NCBI GenBank assembly: GCA_016842065.1
Contig: JAEPDS010000002.1
Coordinates: forward strand, 124,001-188,000
Origin: Candidatus Thiodiazotropha sp. 'RUGA'
GTDB lineage: Bacteria; Pseudomonadota; Gammaproteobacteria; Chromatiales; Chromatiaceae
Length of the DNA: 64,000 bases
Direction of reading: 5' to 3'
The translations under genes and the position numbers were made by a program. A model generated the notes under the pieces. The model made no database searches. It worked only from the letters and a program-made list of their open reading frames with translations, and had not been told where the DNA came from. Shown here one piece after another: positions 48,513 through 57,705 of this stretch; position 1 is the stretch's first letter, and every line of letters starts with the position of its first letter.

Positions 48513-50036
48513 ATGACACCCCCACGCAAGAAAAAGATGAACCTGAAACAGCGCTATGCGCTGATGACCCGAGGTCTCGACTGGGAGACCAGCTACCAGA
48601 AGATGGATGATGTGTTTCCCTACGATACCTTCGAGGGGATCAAGATCACCGACTGGTCGAAATGGGAAGACCCATTCCGCCTGACCATGGATGCCTACTG
48701 GAAATACCAGGGAGAGAAGGAGCGCAAGCTCTATGCGGTACTCGACTCCTTTGCCCAGAACAACGGCCAGCTCGGTATCTCCGATGCCCGCTATGTGAAT
48801 GCGATCAAGCTGTTCCTCACCGGCGTGACCCCGTTGGAGTATCAGGCCCATCGCCACTTTGCCCATCTGGGCCGGCATATCCGCGGCGCTGGTCCCCGGG
48901 TTGCGGCGCAGATGCAATCCCTGGATGAGCTGCGTCACGCGCAGACCCAGATCCATACCATCAGTCACTACAACAAGTACTTCGATGGCTTTGCCGAATT
49001 CCCCCACATGCACGATCGGGTCTGGTATCTGTCGGTGCCTAAGTCCTTCTTCGACGATGCCTGTACTGCCGGTCCATTCGAGTTCTTTACCGCGATCTCT
49101 TTCGCCTTCGAGTATGTCTTGACCAACCTGTTGTTCGTGCCGTTCATGTCCGGCGCCGCCTACAACGGCGATCTGGCCACAGTGACCTTCGGCTTTTCGG
49201 CCCAGTCCGATGAAGCACGTCACATGACCCTCGGTATCGAGGTGATCAAGTTCATGCTCGAACAGCACCCGGACAATCTGCCGATCGTGCAGAAGTGGGT
49301 GGACAAATGGTTCTGGCGTGGCCACAAGATGCTGGGACTGGTGGCGATGATGATGGACTACATGCTGCCGAAACGGATCATGTCCTGGAAGGAGGCGTGG
49401 GAGATCTACTTTACCGAAGCGGGAGGCGCCCTGTTTGAAGATCTCTCCCGTTACGGTCTGCGGGTTCCCAAGTATGCGGATATTGCCACCGAAGAGGCGG
49501 AGCATATCTCCCATCAGAACTGGGCGATCTTCTATCAATACACCCAGGCAGCCGGTTTCCATACCTGGCTGCCAACCGATGAAGAGATGGCCTGGCTGTC
49601 GGAGAAGTATCCCAACACCTTCGACAAATACTACCGTCCACGTTTTGAGATGTGGCGGGAGATGGAGGCCAAGGGTGAACGTTTCTACAACAACGCCCTG
49701 CCGCAGCTCTGCCAGACCTGTCAGATCCCGATGGGTTACACCGAGCCTGGCGATCCCACCAAGATCGGATTCCGCAGCACCGAATACAAAGGCGAACGCT
49801 ACCACTTCTGTTCCGACGGCTGTAAGGACATCTTCGAGAACGAGCCTGAGAAGTTTGCCCAGGCCTGGTTGCCGGTGCACCAGATTTTCCAGGGCAACTG
49901 CGGCGGAGCGGATCTGGGTGATGTGTTGAAGTGGTATCGCATGGATAACGGTACCGACAATCTGGACTACAGCGGTTCGCCGGATCAACAGCAGTGGGAT
50001 GCCTGGCAGGCGGCGCGCAAGAAAGTGGCCGGTTAA
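48513..50036 (+). CDS. dmpN: Phenol hydroxylase oxygenase alpha subunit (P3), di-iron site
   Basis: A 507-residue catalytic subunit that hydroxylates phenol to catechol. The di-iron ligands are seen as two E(D)-x-x-H motifs: DELRHAQTQIHTISHYN near residue 140 and SDEARHMTLGIEV near residue 235. A C-terminal Cys-rich YHS-like region (LCQTCQIPMGY, HFCSDGCKDIFENEPEKF) is also typical of the family. Length matches DmpN. Electrons must come from DmpP encoded at 22610-23668. Confidence 0.95.
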   Translation: MTPPRKKKMNLKQRYALMTRGLDWETSYQKMDDVFPYDTFEGIKITDWSKWEDPFRLTMDAYWKYQGEKERKLYAVLDSFAQNNGQLGISDARYVNAIKLFLTGVTPLEYQAHRHFAHLGRHIRGAGPRVAAQMQSLDELRHAQTQIHTISHYNKYFDGFAEFPHMHDRVWYLSVPKSFFDDACTAGPFEFFTAISFAFEYVLTNLLFVPFMSGAAYNGDLATVTFGFSAQSDEARHMTLGIEVIKFMLEQHPDNLPIVQKWVDKWFWRGHKMLGLVAMMMDYMLPKRIMSWKEAWEIYFTEAGGALFEDLSRYGLRVPKYADIATEEAEHISHQNWAIFYQYTQAAGFHTWLPTDEEMAWLSEKYPNTFDKYYRPRFEMWREMEAKGERFYNNALPQLCQTCQIPMGYTEPGDPTKIGFRSTEYKGERYHFCSDGCKDIFENEPEKFAQAWLPVHQIFQGNCGGADLGDVLKWYRMDNGTDNLDYSGSPDQQQWDAWQAARKKVAG

Positions 50037-50107
50037 GGCCTTAATCCACCCGCCATCGGATCGTGATGGCGGGTGGCATCAATGAGATCAATAGAGAGGA
50101 GGTTCAG

Positions 50108-50476
50108 ATGGCTGTTGTAGCGCTTAAACCCGGTTACGAAGAGGCGGTCGATTTCCGCGACAGACAAGAAAATTTTCACGGCAACCAGGTGGTCTACCTG
50201 CATTGGGAGGAGCACCTGAGCTTCTGTTCGGCAACCGCTTTTCCGCTGCCCCCGGAGATGCCATTCGGTGCGCTGATTGAAGAGCTGATACCCACCTATT
50301 ACGGCATGCACCCGGACTACCAATCGGTCAATTGGGAGCAGGTGGAGTGGAAGATCGATGGCAAACCGTCAACTCCCGATCTGAGTAAAAGCCTGGCGGA
50401 CAACGGTGTCGGACACAAGTCACTGGTCTGTTTCCGTACCCCTGGGCTTAACGGATATCGGGGTTCCTGTTCATAA
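50108..50476 (+). CDS. dmpO: Phenol hydroxylase gamma subunit (P4)
   Basis: A 122-residue small subunit of the oxygenase. DRQENFHGNQVVYLHWEEHL, FCSATAFPLPPEMPFGALI and GHKSLVCFRTPGLNGYRGSC are typical of DmpO. GAGAGGAGG lies before the ATG at 50108; upstream in-frame starts from 50063 have none. Confidence 0.92.
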   Translation: MAVVALKPGYEEAVDFRDRQENFHGNQVVYLHWEEHLSFCSATAFPLPPEMPFGALIEELIPTYYGMHPDYQSVNWEQVEWKIDGKPSTPDLSKSLADNGVGHKSLVCFRTPGLNGYRGSCS

Positions 50477-50563
50477 CGAAAAGCCGGCAGATGCAGACCG
50501 GTTGGATTGATTTTTATATATACCGGCCGCACCGAGATGCGGCAACTATAGGAGGCTTCACTG

Positions 50564-51484
50564 ATGGCTATTAGAGGTGTTTTACGCCCGGGACATGTGT
50601 CCCTGCGGGTACTCGATCTGGATGAATCCCTGCTTCACTACAAAGAGCGGCTCGGTCTGCTCGAGACCGACCGGGATGACCAGGGGCGGGTCTACCTTAA
50701 AGGTTGGGATGAGCAGGACTGGTTCTCGGTGGTGCTGCGTGAAGCAGACTCCACCGGCATGGATTTCATGGGTTTCAAAGTCGACAGCACGGAAACCATG
50801 AATGAGCTGGAACAGAAACTGAAGGATTTCGGATGCAACGTGGAGCGCATTCCTGCCGGTGAGCTGAATCACTGCGGCGAACGGGTTCGTTTCGATTCAC
50901 CCACCGGTCACATGTTCGAGCTCTATGCGGACAAGGATGTGAAAGGGACCGATATGGGACGGGTCAACCCGGAACCCTGGCCCGACAACCTGAAAGGCAT
51001 GCAGGTGCAGCGTTTCGACCACTGCCTGCTGTATGGGGATGACCTGGATGGCAGTGTCAAACTGTTCAAAGAGGTGTTGGGTTTCGATGAGACGGAAAAG
51101 GTGGTGGATGGTGATCTGCAACTGGCCTCCTTTCTGACCTGTGGCATGAAGGCCCACGACCTGGCGATCATCCGTCATGAGGAGAAGGGCAAGTTGCACC
51201 ATGCCTCATTTCTGCTCGGTTCCTGGGAAGAGGTATTGCGTGCCGCCGACATCATCGGTAAACACAAAATCTCCATCGACATCGGTCCCACCCGTCATGG
51301 GATTACCCGGGGTCGTACCATCTACTTCTTCGATCCCTCAGGCAATCGTAACGAAGTGTTTCACGGCTCCTACGACTGGTATCCGGATCATGAGCCGATC
51401 ACCTGGACCGCCGATGAGTTGGGGGGCGCGATCTTCTACCACGATCAGAAGTTGAACGAGCGGTTCCTTACCGTGGTTACCTAA
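50564..51484 (+). CDS. dmpB: Catechol 2,3-dioxygenase (extradiol)
   Basis: A 306-residue iron(II) enzyme that opens catechol to 2-hydroxymuconic semialdehyde. Two glyoxalase-like halves are seen, with metal ligands His in [12 protein letters not shown] (about 153), His in [11 protein letters not shown] (about 214) and Glu in [20 protein letters not shown] (about 265). It fits the single-ring (I.2.A) type. It is the last gene of the dmpKLMNOB operon. Confidence 0.95.
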   Translation: MAIRGVLRPGHVSLRVLDLDESLLHYKERLGLLETDRDDQGRVYLKGWDEQDWFSVVLREADSTGMDFMGFKVDSTETMNELEQKLKDFGCNVERIPAGELNHCGERVRFDSPTGHMFELYADKDVKGTDMGRVNPEPWPDNLKGMQVQRFDHCLLYGDDLDGSVKLFKEVLGFDETEKVVDGDLQLASFLTCGMKAHDLAIIRHEEKGKLHHASFLLGSWEEVLRAADIIGKHKISIDIGPTRHGITRGRTIYFFDPSGNRNEVFHGSYDWYPDHEPITWTADELGGAIFYHDQKLNERFLTVVT

Positions 51485-51511
51485 GCCGCCACAGATCTTT
51501 TCTTTGGCTTT

Positions 51512-51533
51512 GATCCCGGCGAAAGCCGGGATC
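51512..51533. repeat. REP-like hairpin after dmpB
   Basis: Stem GATCCCGGC / GCCGGGATC with a GAAA loop. No T-run follows, so it is a weak terminator or a dispersed repeat. Confidence 0.6.
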
Positions 51534-51641
51534 CATGATGTTTGTTTGCCAGATCCCGGCCTAAGCCTGCAAAGTCCGATACACCTCAGTAAGGCGTGAG
51601 AGTCTGATTTCGTGGTTTGTTGATAACGTCTAAAGCCTTAG

Positions 51642-51812
51642 CCGCAATTGGACGCGAATCACCGCAAACATTCGCTAATATCTTAAAAGGGTTTGATACT
51701 CAGCCTTCCATTGTGCTTGGTGGTTAAAACTGCATACACACAGGATGATTATTAACATCGGCCCCGATCGATATTTCGCGTATTTTTGCGGTGATTCGCG
51801 TCCATTTGAGGT
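51642..51812. repeat. MITE-like element with inverted ends
   Basis: The left arm (51642-51668, GGACGCGAATCACCGCAAA) and right arm (51785-51812) are near-perfect inverted repeats of 27 nt. There is no ORF inside. It is related in style to the element at 44532-44738. It fills the gap between dmpB and the DUF2189 gene. Confidence 0.75.
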
Positions 51813-51839
51813 TTTAAATCTCAAACAATCAAACAGCCC

Positions 51840-52625
51840 CTAGGAAGGCGGTACCAAGGATCGATAGGCGTGCCAGCTGGCATGTCCAATCAACGGCAGG
51901 GCGATCAGTAAGCCGATGTAGTAGGTGATCAGTCCGAGTCCAACGATCAAAACGATCAGAAAGGCCCACAGCATCATGGCCGGCATGTTTTTCAGTACCG
52001 ATTTGACGCTGAGGCGAATGGCGGTGAAGCCGTCGATCTTGCGGTCGATCAGAATGGGTACGGTGATGACACTGATCATGTAGGCCCACCAGGCAAAGAA
52101 AAAGCCCACCATGATGCTAGCGATGGTGAAGTTTCTGCCTTTCTCCGAGAGAAAGACATTTGCAAAGAAGTTGTCCAGTGGTGGCGAGATACCCTCATAG
52201 AGCAGGGAGAAGAGCACATAGTTGGAAGCGATCCAGAGCTGCATGATGATCAGGAACCCCCCGGTGATCATGCTGATATGGGTATGGTTGCTTTTCCAGG
52301 CTTCCAGTGCGTTGCAGGTTTTCAGTGACTCTCCCCGTTCCAGGTGGGCGCTCATCTGATAGAGACCAATGCCCAGGAACGGTGCGATCAGGAAAAAGCC
52401 GGCTACCAGAAAAGGCAGCAGAAACTGACTCTCAGTCGCGTACAGAAGGTAGGTTATCAGGGCGCTGATCGCTACGATGGCGGCGCCATAGGCGAGGCTG
52501 TACATGCCCGCATCCCGCATGTCTCTCCAGCCTTTGGATAACCATTGCAGGGGTTGGTTGATTGCAATTCGGTTAACTACCAGTTCATCCCAGCGAGTGC
52601 TGCCTGTATACGCTGTACTCTCCAT
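51840..52625 (-). CDS. DUF2189 integral membrane protein
   Basis: A 261-residue inner-membrane protein with about six helices. The family features WLSKGWRDMRDAGMYSLAYG near residue 30, LIAPFLGIGLYQMSAHLERG near residue 80 and a final LIGHASWHAYRSLV are present. Members often lie near cytochrome oxidase genes, but none is here. Function unknown. GGAGGAG lies just before the ATG. Confidence 0.88.
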   Translation of the reverse strand: MESTAYTGSTRWDELVVNRIAINQPLQWLSKGWRDMRDAGMYSLAYGAAIVAISALITYLLYATESQFLLPFLVAGFFLIAPFLGIGLYQMSAHLERGESLKTCNALEAWKSNHTHISMITGGFLIIMQLWIASNYVLFSLLYEGISPPLDNFFANVFLSEKGRNFTIASIMVGFFFAWWAYMISVITVPILIDRKIDGFTAIRLSVKSVLKNMPAMMLWAFLIVLIVGLGLITYYIGLLIALPLIGHASWHAYRSLVPPS

Positions 52626-53295
52626 CTTATCTCCTCCGTAATCGGCAGCAGGACATACCTTGAGATTGCCAGGGTGGCTGTCGGGCTAGCTGATGCCTGA
52701 TTGTTTTATATTGTTGGAACCTCTTTATGGGGCACGGATTCCTTGATCACTTCGGTGCAGCTCCGTTTGTGTCAGTGGGGCTGCACTTAGAAAGATAGAT
52801 AGCTTTAATCCTTTTATCCAGGGTAGTGTGAATCGATGCGATGCCTACCAATACGTCAATATGCTGTTTGCCGGTCTGTTGATACCAAGCGGTTTTCAAC
52901 AAGAAGTGATGCCTACTCACAGAGGAATCAACGAATTCTTGCCGGAATTGGAGAAGGGCTGGTGTGGATTTGACTCTTTAACCTTGCAATAAGTGCAGTT
53001 TATCTGAGGTATTCAGCTATCGTTTTGATTTTTATATGAAATCAGTAGCAAAACTGCCGCTTGGTGTGTTGAATGACAAACCTTAAGCGGCTCATCTGCA
53101 GGTGGCTTTTCGGTCTAACCAGTGTAACTCCTAGGATTGATTGTTTAGAATTGCCCGGAATCCATTAAGGTTTCACTTTAAATAAAGATACCGATCCCGT
53201 TTCAGGTGTGTGGCTGGGAGCGGCGTCTATTTTTCGTCAATTCAGCCGCACCAGTAACAAATTCTCAAGCTGAGAGTAAGAACAGGACAGTGACC
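52626..53295. other. Intergenic region, no gene seen
   Basis: About 670 bp between divergently oriented genes. It holds promoters for both sides presumably, but I see no clear -35/-10 pair, RNA gene or repeat. The glgP frame opens at 53206, inside this stretch. Confidence 0.4.
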
Positions 53296-55803
53296 ATGTC
53301 GAAAGACCAAGCCGGCTCCAGAAAAAAAGTAGAGCATATCTGTAATCCCCTGGCGCCTCTGCCTCCTTTGGGGATGGACTCTGAGGCCATCTCGTTTGAT
53401 TTCCGTCGTTACTTTGCCCATACCCTGGGTAGAGATGATCACTGCACTTCGAGCCACTACCCCTATAAGGCGCTGGCTCTGACCGTTCGGGACCGGCTGA
53501 TTGAGAGATGGAAACTGACCCGCTCACACTACGAAGAGTCCGATTGTAAGCGCACCTTCTACCTCTCGCTTGAGTTTCTCATGGGGCGTACCCTGAGTAA
53601 TGCGATTCTCAATCTCGATATCAGCAAGGAAGTCGATCAGGCCTTCATGGAACTCGGCATCAATCTGGATCACATCAGAGAGAGTGAGCCGGATGCGGGT
53701 TTGGGCAATGGGGGTCTGGGACGTCTGGCTGCCTGCTTTCTCGACAGCTGTGCAACCCTGCAGCTGCCGGTTCGGGGATATGGACTGCGCTATGAGTACG
53801 GCATGTTTCGTCAGCATATTGCCAATGGCCAGCAGATCGAGGATCCGGACCATTGGCTGAGGGATGGCAATCCCTGGGAGCTGGAGCGACCTGAGTATAC
53901 TCAGCAGATCAAATTCTGCGGGCGCACCGAACACATCAACGGCCGAGTCCGCTGGGTGGATACCCAGGATGTGCTGGCGGTGCCCTACGATCTGCCGGTG
54001 CCCGGATATCGTAACGGTACGGTAAACACATTGCGTCTTTGGAAGGCGGCGGCAACCGATGAGTTCAATCTGGATGAGTTCAATGCGGGCAGTTACACTG
54101 AATCGGTGGAGGCGAAAAACGATGCAGAGCATATCACCATGGTGCTCTATCCGAACGATGCCAGTGAAAATGGTAAAGAGCTGCGTCTGCGGCAACAGTA
54201 CTTTTTAGCTTCTGCCAGTATCATGGATGTGATCCGGGAGTGGAATGAACACCATTCCGATTTCAGTGATTTCGCAGAGAAAAACTGCTTTCAGCTGAAC
54301 GATACCCATCCCAGTGTTTCTGTCGCTGAGTTGATGAGACAGTTAATGGACGAGCAGGGTCTCTCCTGGGATAAGGCCTGGGAGATCACTTCGAAAACCA
54401 TGGCCTATACCAATCATACGCTGCTGCCGGAAGCACTTGAGCGTTGGTCGGTGAAGTTGTTTGACTGTCTGCTGCCACGGCTGCTGGAGATCATCTATGA
54501 GATCAATGCCCGTTTTCTCAGTGAGGTGGCACTGAAATGGCCTGGTGATTCCGATCGCCTGCGGCGGATGTCGATCATCGAAGAGGGCCCTGAGCCAATG
54601 GTCAGAATGGCCTATCTCGCGATTGTCGGAAGTTTTTCCATCAATGGTGTGGCTGCTCTGCATACCGAACTGCTGAAGCAGGGTCTTTTCCTCGACTTTT
54701 TTGAACTCTGGCCGGAGCGTTTCAATAACAAGACCAATGGCGTAACACCGCGGCGCTGGCTGGCTGCCTCGAATGGCGGATTGCGTCAGCTGATCGATGA
54801 ACAGGTTGGCAATGGTTGGATTTCAGATCTTCAAAAGCTGACGCAGTTGGAATCCCTGGCTGATAGTCCAAGCTTTCAGAAGAAGTGGCGCCAGGTCAAA
54901 CTTGAGAACAAGCAACGATTGGCTGAGTTGGTGAAGATCGATTGTGATGTCGATTTTGATCCTGAGGCAATGTTCGATGTGCAGGTCAAGCGCATTCATG
55001 AATACAAACGTCAGTTGCTGAACATCCTGCATGTCATCCATCTCTATTGCCGTATCCGCGCCGGGGATACGGAGAACTGGACACCCCGTTGTGTCTTGAT
55101 TGGCGGTAAGGCGGCTCCCGGTTACCAGATGGCGAAGCTGATCATCAAGTTGATCAACAGCGTGGCGCGTGTGATCAATCGGGATGAAAAGGTCGGTGGT
55201 CTGTTGAAGGTGGCTTTCCTGCCCAACTACCGGGTAACGGCAATGGAGGTCATTGCACCGGGAACTGACTTGTCGGAGCAGATCTCAACCGCAGGCAAAG
55301 AGGCCTCAGGGACCGGCAATATGAAGTTCATGATGAACGGTGCTGTTACCATTGGTACCCTTGATGGTGCGAATATTGAAATTCTGGAGGAGGTTGGAGA
55401 GGAGAATTTCTTCCTGTTCGGGCTGACGAGTGATGAGGTTGAGAGTCGTCGCAGTCACTATGCACCAAACGAAATCATTGAACATGATGCAGACTTCAAT
55501 CGGGTGATGAAGTTACTGGAGAGTGGTTACTTCAACCAGTTTGAGCCGGGTATTTTTGATGAGATCGTTGAGTCGATTCGCAGTCCCTACGATCACTGGA
55601 TGACAGCAGCTGATTTCCGCAGCTACATCGACGCCCAGGAGCAGGCGGCAAAAGCCTATCACGATCAAGCCCAATGGACTCGTATGAGTATTATCAATAG
55701 CGCTCGATGCGGACGCTTCTCAACTGACAGAACAATCACAGAATATAACCAGGATATCTGGAAATTAGCGGTCGCTCCTGCGCCGGAGATCAATGGGCTG
55801 TGA
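53296..55803 (+). CDS. glgP: Glycogen phosphorylase
   Basis: An 835-residue phosphorylase that releases glucose 1-phosphate from glycogen or maltodextrin. The pyridoxal-phosphate motif EASGTGNMKFMMNGAVTIGT is near residue 675. GLGNGGLGRLAACFLDS and YGLRYEYGMF lie in the N-terminal half, and NGVTPRRWL in the middle. The frame opens at 53206, but the ATG at 53296 gives the usual length. No other glycogen gene is adjacent. Confidence 0.95.
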   Translation: MSKDQAGSRKKVEHICNPLAPLPPLGMDSEAISFDFRRYFAHTLGRDDHCTSSHYPYKALALTVRDRLIERWKLTRSHYEESDCKRTFYLSLEFLMGRTLSNAILNLDISKEVDQAFMELGINLDHIRESEPDAGLGNGGLGRLAACFLDSCATLQLPVRGYGLRYEYGMFRQHIANGQQIEDPDHWLRDGNPWELERPEYTQQIKFCGRTEHINGRVRWVDTQDVLAVPYDLPVPGYRNGTVNTLRLWKAAATDEFNLDEFNAGSYTESVEAKNDAEHITMVLYPNDASENGKELRLRQQYFLASASIMDVIREWNEHHSDFSDFAEKNCFQLNDTHPSVSVAELMRQLMDEQGLSWDKAWEITSKTMAYTNHTLLPEALERWSVKLFDCLLPRLLEIIYEINARFLSEVALKWPGDSDRLRRMSIIEEGPEPMVRMAYLAIVGSFSINGVAALHTELLKQGLFLDFFELWPERFNNKTNGVTPRRWLAASNGGLRQLIDEQVGNGWISDLQKLTQLESLADSPSFQKKWRQVKLENKQRLAELVKIDCDVDFDPEAMFDVQVKRIHEYKRQLLNILHVIHLYCRIRAGDTENWTPRCVLIGGKAAPGYQMAKLIIKLINSVARVINRDEKVGGLLKVAFLPNYRVTAMEVIAPGTDLSEQISTAGKEASGTGNMKFMMNGAVTIGTLDGANIEILEEVGEENFFLFGLTSDEVESRRSHYAPNEIIEHDADFNRVMKLLESGYFNQFEPGIFDEIVESIRSPYDHWMTAADFRSYIDAQEQAAKAYHDQAQWTRMSIINSARCGRFSTDRTITEYNQDIWKLAVAPAPEINGL

Positions 55804-55817
55804 CTGGAGATTCGCTG

Positions 55818-56081
55818 ATGGAGGTGAGTTGCTGGATCTACCGCAGTAGCAAAAAAGATGAGATGTATCTCTATGTTCCCACTGAAGGGGATTTTTCGAA
55901 TGTGCCTGATGCGCTTTTGAAAAGATTCGGCAGACCGGAAAAAGTCATGGAGTTGACCTTGAACAGTTCTCGTAAACTGGCCCGGGAGGAGGTGAGTGTC
56001 GTGATGCAAAATCTGACGACACAGGGGTTTCATCTGCAGATGCCACCCAAGATGGATGTTGAGTTGTATCGCGGTGATTGA
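55818..56081 (+). CDS. YcgL-domain protein
   Basis: An 87-residue protein of the gammaproteobacterial YcgL family: CWIYRSSKKDEMYLYVP at the start and LTTQGFHLQMPPKMDVEL at the end. In gammaproteobacteria it is often near rnd or minC, and its role is poorly known. A GTG at 55800 overlapping glgP's stop is a less likely start. Confidence 0.9.
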   Translation: MEVSCWIYRSSKKDEMYLYVPTEGDFSNVPDALLKRFGRPEKVMELTLNSSRKLAREEVSVVMQNLTTQGFHLQMPPKMDVELYRGD

Positions 56082-56388
56082 TCAATCAAGGGCGTCATGT
56101 GTCTCTTCCCGGTCTGATTCTGACAGTGATAGCCTGACAATTTGATCGATGCTCGGATCTGAATCTATCTGGGATGATTAGGCTCTAGGATGATTAGGCT
56201 GCATCCAACTAAAAAATTACGTTGTTCATATGCGCAGGTTCTCTTAGATATGTGAACTTTTTGTAAATAGTTTCATTTTTTACGGATTAGGTTTTGTTAT
56301 GAACGCTGTTTTGGTGTTAGCTTTTAAGCGGAAGGAACCGATTCGGTAGGAGCGATCGGACCTCACAAATGCTTTTAAGGATGAAACT
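56082..56388. other. Intergenic region, nothing assigned
   Basis: About 300 bp with a short direct repeat (GGATGATTAGGCT at about 56172 and 56189) and an AT-rich stretch (56205-56290) that probably contains the promoter of the PEP-CTERM gene. Confidence 0.4.
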
Positions 56389-56862
56389 ATGAAAAAGCTA
56401 ATGCTACGCACAATCGCACTGATGGCGATACTGATGAGCACTTCAGTTGGGATTCAGGCAGCCTCCTATGATGCAGGTGTTTTTTCTGCACAAGGTGATA
56501 GCTACGCCACCCCTCAACCTATGGGTAATTTTCTCGACTCATACAGTCTGACGATCGACGTGCCGTCATTGGAGGTCAATATTTCAGGGACCCATGAAGG
56601 TATGTTTCAGGATGACCTGCTGTTGACCAACCTGACAACCAATGAGCAGTTCCACCTTGGAAATCTATTTTCGGAGACATTCATCTTGAGTGCCGGGGAT
56701 TATATTTTTACCCTGTCCGGTTTTGCATTGAGTGCCTTGGATCCGAAGATAGGATCCGACTACGATTTAACCATGAGTGCGGTGCCGCTTCCGGCAGCTG
56801 GCTGGTTGTTTGCAGCGGCTCTGATCGGCTTTGTCTCATACAGTCGTAGAGTCAATGTATAG
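56389..56862 (+). CDS. PEP-CTERM sorting-domain secreted protein
   Basis: A 157-residue exported protein. It has a signal peptide (MLRTIALMAILMSTSVGIQA), then a beta-rich body with FLDSYSLTIDVPS, a variant of the FxDxF family start. The C-terminal sorting signal is VPLPAAGWLFAAALIGFVSY followed by SRRVNV. Such proteins are cleaved by an exosortase and usually accompany exopolysaccharide genes, none of which is here. A terminator follows. Confidence 0.87.
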   Translation: MKKLMLRTIALMAILMSTSVGIQAASYDAGVFSAQGDSYATPQPMGNFLDSYSLTIDVPSLEVNISGTHEGMFQDDLLLTNLTTNEQFHLGNLFSETFILSAGDYIFTLSGFALSALDPKIGSDYDLTMSAVPLPAAGWLFAAALIGFVSYSRRVNV

Positions 56863-56941
56863 ATCAGAATAGAGCGGATAAAAACGACCGAAATTGATTA
56901 TGGCTCTTTCCGGGAGCGCAATGCTTCAGTAGAGCTGAGTT

Positions 56942-56973
56942 AAACCGGCCTTGATTTTAAGGCCGGTTTTTTT
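56942..56973 (+). terminator. Rho-independent terminator after the PEP-CTERM gene
   Basis: Stem AAACCGGCCTT / AAGGCCGGTTT with a 6-nt loop and a run of T. It is strong. Confidence 0.9.
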
Positions 56974-57004
56974 ATTTATCCGATTTGTGATTACTCAAAC
57001 CCTG

Positions 57005-57029
57005 TTTGGTGGGGCATGGCCCCACCAAA
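57005..57029. repeat. Short dispersed palindrome
   Basis: TTTGGTGGGG and CCCCACCAAA around CATGG. The same sequence with small changes occurs at 39816-39840, also after CTC-AACCCT. Confidence 0.7.
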
Positions 57030-57279
57030 TACGCTTTTATTGAACCACCGCCTGTATAAATACTGATGGTCAGGTTGGTGAGGCTGTTGTGGATGGTGAT
57101 TAATAGAAGCTATCGATCTGTTAGGGGTTGTTGATTGTATCAATGAGCAACCAATGGCTATGCTAGATAGAGTAGAGCATCGCTGCAAACTAACTGCTGC
57201 ATGCCGGGTCTATAGAGTGAATCTTACATTCCCACCTGGGAATCCATGATGGTTTTGAGGATTGGTTTTGGATGAGTCG

Positions 57280-57705
57280 ATGAGTGAAGCCAAACAGGCT
57301 GACAACAACAGCCAGGCTATGCATCCGGTGTCGAGGGTCTGGATGCAGTTAGCCGGCTGGGGCCTGTTCTTACTTGGCGCTGTCGGCATTGTGCTTCCTC
57401 TGTTGCCTACCACTATATTCTGGATTGGTGCGGTCTGGTGCTGGTCGAGAAGTGCGCCACATCTGACAAAGCGCATTCTGTCGCATCCCAGGTTTGGACA
57501 GCCGGTCTATCTCTTCATCACGCATGGACAGATCTCACGCACGGGTAAATGGATGGCGGTGCTGGGCATGAGTCTCGGTTATCTCATCTTTCAGTTGATC
57601 GGCAGTCCGGGCTGGCAGCTCTCATTGGCGGTGTTGCTGCTTCTGACCCTGGTTGCAATCTGGCTCTGGCAGCGCCCGGAGCCGACCCTTTCGCAACAAG
57701 GTTAG
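57280..57705 (+). CDS. DUF454 (YbaN-like) membrane protein, copy 1
   Basis: A 141-residue small membrane protein of DUF454 with three or four hydrophobic helices. WGLFLLGAVGIVLPLLPTT and WCWSRSAPHLTKRILSHPRFG are family landmarks. Residues up to about 100 are nearly identical to the copy at 59085-59516; the C-terminal thirds differ. The ATG at 57280 is chosen; a TTG at 57262 would extend it. It overlaps the convergent peroxidase gene by 4 nt. Function unknown. Confidence 0.85.
   Translation: MSEAKQADNNSQAMHPVSRVWMQLAGWGLFLLGAVGIVLPLLPTTIFWIGAVWCWSRSAPHLTKRILSHPRFGQPVYLFITHGQISRTGKWMAVLGMSLGYLIFQLIGSPGWQLSLAVLLLLTLVAIWLWQRPEPTLSQQG

Noticed and set aside
48447-49988. Minus-strand open frame (513 codons) opposite dmpN
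   Set aside because: Shadow frame with no recognisable domain; dmpN has its di-iron motifs and ribosome site.
51512-51533. Rho-independent terminator after dmpB
   Set aside because: Stem is good but no T-run follows; kept only as a REP-like hairpin.
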